From the NCBI GenBank assembly GCA_009846685.1, contig VWVY01000001.1, positions 744,001 to 808,000 on the forward strand: a stretch of DNA of 64,000 nt. Reading direction: 5' to 3'. The translations under genes and the position numbers were made by a program. Of this stretch, positions 58,118 to 64,000 are shown one piece after another (position 1 is the first letter of the stretch; every line of letters begins with the position of its first letter). The notes under the pieces were generated by a model, which was not told the origin of the DNA, did not search any database, and worked only from the letters and a program-made list of their open reading frames with translations. This stretch comes from Rhizobiales bacterium SYSU XM002 (GTDB lineage: Bacteria > Pseudomonadota > Alphaproteobacteria > Rhizobiales > Beijerinckiaceae).

Positions 58118-58996
58118 ATGGACCAACTCCTGCAACTCGTGCTCGCCGGCCTGGCGACCGGTTCGATCTATGCGCTGGCGGCGATAGGCTTCACGCTCGT
58201 CTGGCAGACCTCGCAGACGATCAACTTCGCGCAAGGCGAATTCGTGATGCTGCCGGCGATTCTCGTGCTGGCGGCGGTGAAGTTCCTGCACCTGCCATTG
58301 CCGGCAGCGGTGCTGCTGGCGACGGGGGCGTTCCTTCTTCTGTTCGGATTCGGCTTCAAGAAGTTCCTTGTCGACCCGATGCTCCGCCACGGCGTGCTCC
58401 CGCTCGCGATTGCCACGATGGCGCTCTCAATCCTGATGAAGGAGGGTGCGAAGGACGGTTTCTCCGCCGAAGCCCAGCAGTTTCCCTCGCTGGTGCCGGA
58501 CGGCGCGGTGAACCTCTTCGGCGCGACGCTTTCCCTCCGCGACATCGCGATCTTCATCGTCGCCGTGGTTGCTATCGTCCTGCTGCAACTATTCGTCACC
58601 CGCACCCGCACGGGCCGGATGATGCAGGCGACGGCGCAGAACCCCGACGTCGCCAAGATCCTCGGCATCCCGACCGAGCAGATGATCCTGCTGACATTCC
58701 TCATCAACGCCGGGCTCGCGGTGCTGGCCTCATTTCTGATCTCGCCTATCTATCTCGCCAAGTTCTCGAACGGCGAGGTGATCGGCACGGCGGCCTTCAT
58801 CGCCGCCATCGTCGGTGGCTTCAATCAGGTGCGGGGCGCCCTGTTGGGCGGCTTCATCGTGGGCCTCGTCGACAACCTCGCTGCCGCCTATGTGTCGAGC
58901 GCCTATCGTGCAGCCGTGCCACTGGCGCTTCTGGTGCTCGTCATCCTGTTCAAACCCGAGGGTCTGCTCGGCCGCAAGGAGGAGCGCACGGTATGA
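58118..58996 (+). CDS. livH: Branched-chain-type ABC transporter permease (LivH)
   Basis: This 292 aa membrane protein starts at ATG 58118 behind GAGGAAAAGCCCG. About eight helices, with TGSIYALAAIGFTLVWQTSQTINFAQGEFVMLP at the start and the coupling motif GEVIGTAAFIAAIVGGFNQVRGALLGGFIVGLVDNLAA, are typical of LivH. Its stop overlaps the livM ATG (ATGA). The additional in-frame codons upstream of the ATG cover the intercistronic hairpin and were excluded. Confidence 0.95.
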   Translation: MDQLLQLVLAGLATGSIYALAAIGFTLVWQTSQTINFAQGEFVMLPAILVLAAVKFLHLPLPAAVLLATGAFLLLFGFGFKKFLVDPMLRHGVLPLAIATMALSILMKEGAKDGFSAEAQQFPSLVPDGAVNLFGATLSLRDIAIFIVAVVAIVLLQLFVTRTRTGRMMQATAQNPDVAKILGIPTEQMILLTFLINAGLAVLASFLISPIYLAKFSNGEVIGTAAFIAAIVGGFNQVRGALLGGFIVGLVDNLAAAYVSSAYRAAVPLALLVLVILFKPEGLLGRKEERTV

Positions 58997-60021
58997 CGCC
59001 CCCTTCCCCACTCTCGCGCCTTGATCTCAACCTGCTGGTGCTGCTTCTCGGTGCGGCGATCCTCTGGTTCGTGCCAGCGGGCATGAAGAGCTACGGCATC
59101 TACGTGATTTCCTTCTGGCTGGTGATGTCGATCGCGGCGATGGGCCTCAATCTCACGCTCGGCTATGCCGGCCTCAAGAGCCTCGCGCAGGCAGCCTTCC
59201 TCGGCATCGGCGCCTATACGACTGCGCTGATGACCGCGAAAGGCGGCATCGCCGGCCCGGTCTGGTCATGGCCGCTCGCGTTTCTCGCTTCCGGAGCGCT
59301 CACCTTCCTCGCCGGCATCCTGCTCGGCTTCCCAGCGCTCCGCGTGAAGTTCCACTATCTCGCCTTCGTGACGCTCGCCTTCGCGACGCTGATGTTCTTG
59401 ATCTTCCGCAACGAGCAATGGCTGACCGGCGGCGTCTATGGCTTTCCCAATATCCCGAGGCCGACGCTGTTCGGCGTCAAACTGTTGAACGATCTCGCCT
59501 TCTTCCGCTTTCTTCTGGTGGTGACTCTCGCGCTTAGCGTTGCGATGTGGTGGCTGCTGCGCTCGCCCTGGGGCCGGGCCTTCATGGCTCTGCGCGAAAA
59601 CCCGCTGCGCGCCGCGAGCCTGGGGGTGAACCTGCGCAGCTATACCCTCCTCGCCTTCGCGATCGGCGCCGGTTACGGCGGTTTCGCTGGCGCGCTTTAC
59701 GCACCGATGGTCGAGTTCATCGATCCCGCTCCTTTCGCGATTTCGGCCTCCTTCGTGCTGCTGCTGACGGTCGTGGTCGGCGGTCAGGGCTATTTCCTCG
59801 GCCCCTTCCTCGGCGCGGCGTTTTCCTACGTTCTGCCGGAGATGCTTCGGGTCACCGGTGGCTATTACCTCCTCGTCTATGCCGCTCTTGTACTGGCGCT
59901 GCTGCTCGTCTCGCCGCAGGGCCTTCTTGGTCTCGTCGAGAAGCTGCGTGAACGCCGCCGCGTGAAGGCCGCGCAGGCAATGCGGGACGCGTCGAAAGTC
60001 ATGCTGGAGGCGAGGCCATGA
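58993..60021 (+). CDS. livM: Branched-chain-type ABC transporter permease (LivM)
   Basis: This 342 aa membrane protein with about nine helices has SLAQAAFLGIGAYTTALM, ALRENPLRAASLGVNLRSYTLLAFAIGAGYGGFAGALYAPM and the coupling segment TVVVGGQGYFLGPFLGAAFSYVLPEML, matching LivM. A long charged tail (RERRRVKAAQAM) ends it. It overlaps both livH (4 bases) and livG (4 bases, ATGA). Confidence 0.95.
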   Translation: MTPPSPLSRLDLNLLVLLLGAAILWFVPAGMKSYGIYVISFWLVMSIAAMGLNLTLGYAGLKSLAQAAFLGIGAYTTALMTAKGGIAGPVWSWPLAFLASGALTFLAGILLGFPALRVKFHYLAFVTLAFATLMFLIFRNEQWLTGGVYGFPNIPRPTLFGVKLLNDLAFFRFLLVVTLALSVAMWWLLRSPWGRAFMALRENPLRAASLGVNLRSYTLLAFAIGAGYGGFAGALYAPMVEFIDPAPFAISASFVLLLTVVVGGQGYFLGPFLGAAFSYVLPEMLRVTGGYYLLVYAALVLALLLVSPQGLLGLVEKLRERRRVKAAQAMRDASKVMLEARP

Positions 60022-60788
60022 GCGCGCGTGACCATCTCGCTCGCGGTGCACCGATGCTGCGAGTGGAGAATCTCAGCAAGCATTTCGGCGGCATCCGCGC
60101 CGTCGATGACGTCACTTTCGAGGTCAACGAGGGTGAAATCCTCGGCATCATCGGCCCGAACGGCTGCGGCAAATCGACCCTGTTCAACTGCATCCTCGGA
60201 CAGTTGCAGCCGACCGACGGCCGCGTGACCCTCGGTGGCGAGGAGATCACCGGGCTCTTCCCGGCCGATCTCAACCGGCGCGGCGTCTCGCGGACATTCC
60301 AGCTCCTTCAGGTCTTTCCCAACCTGACGGTTCGCGAGAACCTGATCCTCGCCGGGCAGGAACACGTGGGCTCGATGATGAGCCGTCTTTTCGGCCCGCG
60401 CGATGCCGGGCTTGGCACCGCCGCGGAAAAGATGATCGGCTTCTTCAACCTTGGCCACCTGGCCGATTCCAAAGCCGGCGGTCTGTCCTACGGGCAGCAG
60501 AAACTGCTCGATGCCGCGATGGCCTTCATGGCCGGCCCGCGCCTCGTGCTGCTCGACGAGCCGGCGGGCGGGGTGAATCTCACGATGCTCGCCTCGCTCA
60601 AGGAGCGCCTGCGCGCGATCAACCGCGAACAGGGCGCAACCTTCGTCGTGATCGAACACAACATGGACTTCGTGATGAGCCTCTGCGACCGGGTGATCGT
60701 GATGGCGGAAGGCAAGGTGCTCGCCACGGGCACGCCGGACGAAATCCGCGCCGATCCCGCTGTTATCGAAGCCTACCTCGGACATTGA
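60018..60788 (+). CDS. livG: Branched-chain-type ABC transporter ATPase (LivG)
   Basis: This 256 aa ATPase has Walker A GPNGCGKST, ABC signature GGLSYGQQKLLD, Walker B RLVLLDEPAGGVN and H-loop FVVIEHNMDFV. In LivG-type ATPases the C-terminus is of this short kind, ending VIEAYLGH. An internal ATG (MLRVENLSKHFGG) could be the true start, since motif spacing is normal from either. It works as a heterodimer with LivF. Confidence 0.95.
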   Translation: MSARDHLARGAPMLRVENLSKHFGGIRAVDDVTFEVNEGEILGIIGPNGCGKSTLFNCILGQLQPTDGRVTLGGEEITGLFPADLNRRGVSRTFQLLQVFPNLTVRENLILAGQEHVGSMMSRLFGPRDAGLGTAAEKMIGFFNLGHLADSKAGGLSYGQQKLLDAAMAFMAGPRLVLLDEPAGGVNLTMLASLKERLRAINREQGATFVVIEHNMDFVMSLCDRVIVMAEGKVLATGTPDEIRADPAVIEAYLGH

Positions 60789-60796
60789 GGTCTGCC

Positions 60797-61546
60797 ATGC
60801 TCCCGATCGACAACCCTGTCCTTGAAGTCGCGGAACTGGTTTCCGGCTACGGCAAGATGACGATCCTCAACGGCACCACCTTTTCGGTGCCGCGCGGCTC
60901 GATCACCACCATCATCGGCCCGAACGGCGCAGGAAAATCGACCGTGTTCAAAACGATCTTCGGCGTTCTGCCGGCGCGGCAGGGCAAGGTGCGGCTGAAC
61001 GGAAAGGACGTGACCAATTTCACCCCGCGCCAGATGCTCGAAGCCGGTGCGATCTATGTGCCGCAAGGGCGCAACATCTTCCCGGAACTGACCGTGCGCC
61101 ACAACATCGAGCTGGGATCCGTGGCGGCCGGCGCGGCGATCGCGGACATGCCGGCCCGGATAGAAGCTGCACTCGACCGCTTCCCCGTCCTTCGGCGGAA
61201 GGCCGACCAACAAGCTTCCACGCTCTCCGGCGGCGAGCAGAAGCAACTTGAAATCGTCCGCGGCCTGCTTCTCGATCCGAGACTGATGCTGATCGACGAG
61301 CCGTCGATCGGCCTATCGCCGAAGATGGTCGCGGAAACCTTTGCGATCCTCACCGAACTCCGCGATAGAGGCGTCTCGATCCTGATGATCGAGCAGAACG
61401 CGCGCTCGGCACTGGCGATATCAGACTACGGGCTCGTACTCGAACTTGGCCAGACGCGGCTGTTCGATCGGGCGGAAGCGATTCTCGCCGATCCGCGCGT
61501 CGGACAGCTTTTTCTCGGTGGCGGAATGGCCGAAGCTGCCCCGTGA
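60797..61546 (+). CDS. livF: Branched-chain-type ABC transporter ATPase (LivF)
   Basis: This 249 aa ATPase starts at ATG 60797 with TTGAGG upstream. Walker A GPNGAGKST, signature LSGGEQKQLEI, Walker B LMLIDEPSIGLS and H-loop ILMIEQNARSAL are visible, and VPQGRNIFPELTVRHNIELG is the LivF Q-loop style. An in-frame TTG at 60785 is less likely. It completes the five-gene importer. No terminator is evident after it. Confidence 0.95.
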   Translation: MLPIDNPVLEVAELVSGYGKMTILNGTTFSVPRGSITTIIGPNGAGKSTVFKTIFGVLPARQGKVRLNGKDVTNFTPRQMLEAGAIYVPQGRNIFPELTVRHNIELGSVAAGAAIADMPARIEAALDRFPVLRRKADQQASTLSGGEQKQLEIVRGLLLDPRLMLIDEPSIGLSPKMVAETFAILTELRDRGVSILMIEQNARSALAISDYGLVLELGQTRLFDRAEAILADPRVGQLFLGGGMAEAAP

Positions 61547-61686
61547 TAGGCTCGAAAAAAACGCTTTTCCACACAATCGCTTCCACACGGAATTTTGTTC
61601 GCCCTCTCGACGCGCCATCGCTGGACCTTGGATGAAAGAACCGTCATCCTTTAGCGGAATGTGATGCTGGGGCACTGGGCTGGGGA

Positions 61687-63813
61687 ATGCGGGGACAGGC
61701 GCACCGGATGACGCAAGGCCGGGTGGCGATCCTTGAGATCGACAATCCCCCGGTCAATGCCATGTCACAGTCGGCCCGGCGCGCCCTTTGGGACGAGATC
61801 ACCCGCGCGGACTCAGAACCTGAAATCGGCGCCATCGTCATCACCGCGCGTGGACCCGATTTCGTCACCGGCGCCGATCTAACAGAAATTGGCCACAAGC
61901 CGCGCGAGCCGCATATGCCGGATGTCGTGGACCGGATCGAGGCCTCATCGAAACCGGTTGTCGTCGCCTGGCACGGTCGGGTGCTGGGCAGCGGCTGCGA
62001 GATCGGCCTTGCTGCCCACAAGCGTGTCATGGCGCGCGATGCGCGCGTCGGCCTGCCGGAAGTGCGGCTCGGTTTGGTGCCGGGAGCCGGGGGAACCCAG
62101 CGTCTTCCACGCCTCGTCGGCCTCCCTGCCGCGCTCGACATGATCGCCACCGGGCGGATGATCGATGCCGTCGAGGCTTTCGCCATAGGTCTATGCGATG
62201 AGGTGACCGACGGCGACGTTCGCGCTGCCGCCATCAACGTGGCGCAGGGATTGATCGGCAAGATGCAGCCGCGCCTCTCGTTGCGGGCGCCCACGCCACC
62301 CGAGCCGGGAGCGTGGGAGGCGATGGTCCGGCGCGTGAAACAGGAGGCGCGCGCCCGGCTTGCTCCGCTCCGCGTGATCGATCTCGTCGGCCAGACACTG
62401 AGCACCGGGTTTAGTCAGGGCGCATCGCAGGAACGTCACGCCTTTCTCGATCTTGCCGCCTCCGACCAATCGCGGGCGCTGCGTCATCTCTTCCTCGCCG
62501 AGCGGCGCATCCGCCATATCCACGGGTTGGAGGGGATCGAAGCGCAGCCGATTGCGAGCGTCGGCATTCTCGGTTCCGGCCAGGTCGCGACCGGCATCGC
62601 CACCCTGTGCATCGAGCAGGGCGTGCCGGTCAGTCTCGCGGCGGGCTCGGCCGCAGGCGTTCAGCAGGCGCGCGAAAAGGTCGCCACGCTTGTCGCCCGC
62701 GCCATCCGCGCCGGACGGATACCGGCGCACAAGCAGCAGGAAATCGCACGCCGCGTTGGCTTCACCAATGACTGGGCCCATCTCGCGCGCTGTGATCTCG
62801 TTATCGACGCCTCAGCCGACGAGGGGCCGGCAGTCACGCGCCTGCGCGAACTCGACGAGATGCTCCCGGCGAGGGTCCCCCTTGCCGTGTCCTATCCGGG
62901 AGCGGACTGGTCATCCCTTGCCGCGCTTGTCCGTCACCCCGAACGGTTGATCGGTCTCCATTTCTTCGCTCCGATCCCGCTGATCCGCGCGGTCGAGCTA
63001 GTCCGCTTCCCCGAGACCACCCCGTCATGCCTGGCGACCGTTCTCGGCTTGCTCCGGCGGATGGATCGGATCGCTGTGCCGTGTCGGCCCGCGTCCGAGC
63101 TTGTCGGCAACCGCATTCTCGCGCGATTCCGCCAGCAGGCCGAATTCATGCTGGAGGAAGGCGCGAAGCCCGCGGCGATCGATACCGCGCTCGAACAGTT
63201 TGGCCTCGCGCTCGGCCCCTTCGCGGCACAGGATCTCGCCGGGCTCGATATTGCCTGGGCGCGTCGTCGCAAGGAAGAGCGCCCGGAGGGTCATCGCAGC
63301 AGCGTTCTGCTTGATGCCTTGTGCCGGCTCGGCCGCTTCGGCCAGAAGACGGGTCGTGGCTGGTATCGTTACGTCGAAGGACGGCGTGAGCCCGATCCCG
63401 AGGTCGAGGCGCTTGTCGCGCGCGCCGCCGCACGATCCGGGTTGCCGCAGCAGCGTTTCTCTATCGAACTGATCCAGATGCGCCTGCTGGCGACAATGGC
63501 CAATGAAGGCGCAAGACTTCTGGCCGAGAAGGTCGTCGAGGCCCCCTTCGCGATCGATCTGGCCATGGTCCATGCTTTCGGGTTTCCGGCCTGGCAGGGC
63601 GGGCCGATGCAGGCCGCCGATGCGCGTGGCCTGCGGTCTATTCTCGCGCTCGCCGAGGAAAGCGCCAACCGCGACGGGCCGGACTACGCAGTCGCCCCGC
63701 TCCTCCGGGATCTTGTCGCGACGGGAAAGAACTTCGCTTCGCTCAACACCGATGCCGAACCTGCTGCTGTGACCCAGCAGGGAGGTGCCCGCCTCGCAGC
63801 GCAGACGGCCTAG
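61687..63813 (+). CDS. FadJ-type bifunctional enoyl-CoA hydratase / 3-hydroxyacyl-CoA dehydrogenase, unusual dehydrogenase motifs
   Basis: This 708 aa protein has an N-terminal crotonase domain (1-200) that keeps both catalytic Glu residues (Glu105 in GSGCEIGLAA, Glu125 in LPEVRLG). The NAD-dehydrogenase part (290-680) has VGILGSGQVATGI in place of the usual GxGxMGxGIA. The conserved NTSSL segment reads SYPGADWSSL. His425 and Glu437 (GLHFFAPIPLIRAVELV) and the VGNRI Asn are kept. The dehydrogenase activity is thus less certain than hydratase. The start (ATG 61687, or ATG 61708) is not fixed by a strong ribosome site. It is co-directional with the liv genes, 140 bases downstream. Confidence 0.87.
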   Translation: MRGQAHRMTQGRVAILEIDNPPVNAMSQSARRALWDEITRADSEPEIGAIVITARGPDFVTGADLTEIGHKPREPHMPDVVDRIEASSKPVVVAWHGRVLGSGCEIGLAAHKRVMARDARVGLPEVRLGLVPGAGGTQRLPRLVGLPAALDMIATGRMIDAVEAFAIGLCDEVTDGDVRAAAINVAQGLIGKMQPRLSLRAPTPPEPGAWEAMVRRVKQEARARLAPLRVIDLVGQTLSTGFSQGASQERHAFLDLAASDQSRALRHLFLAERRIRHIHGLEGIEAQPIASVGILGSGQVATGIATLCIEQGVPVSLAAGSAAGVQQAREKVATLVARAIRAGRIPAHKQQEIARRVGFTNDWAHLARCDLVIDASADEGPAVTRLRELDEMLPARVPLAVSYPGADWSSLAALVRHPERLIGLHFFAPIPLIRAVELVRFPETTPSCLATVLGLLRRMDRIAVPCRPASELVGNRILARFRQQAEFMLEEGAKPAAIDTALEQFGLALGPFAAQDLAGLDIAWARRRKEERPEGHRSSVLLDALCRLGRFGQKTGRGWYRYVEGRREPDPEVEALVARAAARSGLPQQRFSIELIQMRLLATMANEGARLLAEKVVEAPFAIDLAMVHAFGFPAWQGGPMQAADARGLRSILALAEESANRDGPDYAVAPLLRDLVATGKNFASLNTDAEPAAVTQQGGARLAAQTA

Positions 63814-63851
63814 CTGCAAAGCCTCGCGGTTCGGGAGAGCCGATCAGCGCG

Positions 63852-63870
63852 GTGCCGTGCTGTACGGCAC
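63852..63870. other. Hairpin between FadJ-type gene and next gene
   Basis: GTGCCGT-GCTGT-ACGGCAC forms a perfect 7-bp stem 39 bases after the stop. There is no T-run. It may be a weak terminator or part of the next gene's leader. Confidence 0.4.
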
Positions 63871-63924
63871 AGCCCGGTTATCGGTCCTGTGCGACGTCTG
63901 CCATACCAACCAGAGGAGCTTTTC

Positions 63925-64000
63925 GTGAAACGTTTGCTGATTCTCGGAGCGCTGCTTGCCGGCGCTCTTGCCGGAACGCCGATGCCGGCCGCCCTCGCCC
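63925..64000 (+). CDS. Secreted protein, N-terminus only (cut by window edge)
   Basis: GTG 63925 behind GAGGAGCTTTTC opens a frame that runs off the end after 25 codons (VKRLLILGALLAGALAGTPM...). It is a clean signal peptide ending in an AALA-type cleavage site. Nothing of the mature part is visible. After a liv operon a further binding protein would be common, but that is a guess. Confidence 0.55.
   Translation, partial: MKRLLILGALLAGALAGTPMPAALA

Noticed and set aside
56600-58390. 596 aa minus-strand open frame opposite the binding-protein gene
   Set aside because: Complementary shadow of a signal-peptide protein with clear family motifs.

Overview
The window is a GC-rich alphaproteobacterial chromosome segment. 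The best inference is Hyphomicrobiales (Rhizobiales): an S10-spc-alpha ribosomal superoperon with rpmJ absent, two tuf copies, a short-LID adk, and the order rplQ - degQ - rarA - crcB - rluC after the ribosomal genes. No rRNA, CRISPR array, integrase or insertion sequence was seen. Two tRNAs are present: Trp(CCA) and Gly(UCC).

Region 1 (1-5.7 kb) holds rluC (start only), crcB, a small Tat-type secreted protein, a Pr6Pr-type membrane protein, a small secreted protein, rarA and degQ. A blue-light BLUF protein is divergent from degQ, and an Mpo1-like (DUF962) membrane protein follows. Region 2 (5.7-24.7 kb, all minus strand) is the translation superoperon, in transcription order rpsL-rpsG-fusA-tuf1-rpsJ-rplC-D-W-B-rpsS-rplV-rpsC-rplP-rpmC-rpsQ-rplN-X-E-rpsN-H-rplF-R-rpsE-rpmD-rplO-secY-adk-rpsM-K-rpoA-rplQ. 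Region 3 (25.1-45.6 kb) runs tuf2, a YbjQ/aldo-keto reductase pair, tRNA-Trp, a nitroreductase, a carboxymuconolactone-decarboxylase-like gene, secE-nusG, rplKA, rplJL-rpoBC, and then a phasin and a host-attachment-family gene. Several unrelated genes sit inside this normally compact block: an XpaC-like gene, an AT-richer methyltransferase gene between nusG and rplK, and an acyltransferase gene between rplA and rplJ.

Region 4 (45.8-64 kb) is accessory and catabolic. It has ppk2, a gentisate-dioxygenase/MarR divergent pair, tRNA-Gly, purU overlapping a crotonase gene, a divergent acuI-type reductase, and a small membrane protein. A histidine kinase / response regulator pair follows. Next is a probable operon of a quiC-type 3-dehydroshikimate dehydratase and a complete branched-chain-type ABC transporter (binding protein, LivH, LivM, LivG, LivF). 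A divergent FadJ-type bifunctional enzyme comes next, and the last 76 bases begin a secreted protein.

How it fits together: regions 2 and 3 make ribosomes, RNA polymerase, elongation factors and the Sec translocon. Visible hairpins and terminators divide them into rplKA, rplJL-rpoBC, str, S10/spc and alpha sub-units. Region 4 looks like a sensing, uptake and ring-funnelling locus for hydroaromatic or aromatic acids. The most distinctive candidate system is the two-component pair + QuiC + dedicated ABC importer at 52.1-61.5 kb. The assignment of a hydroaromatic ligand is inference from gene context.
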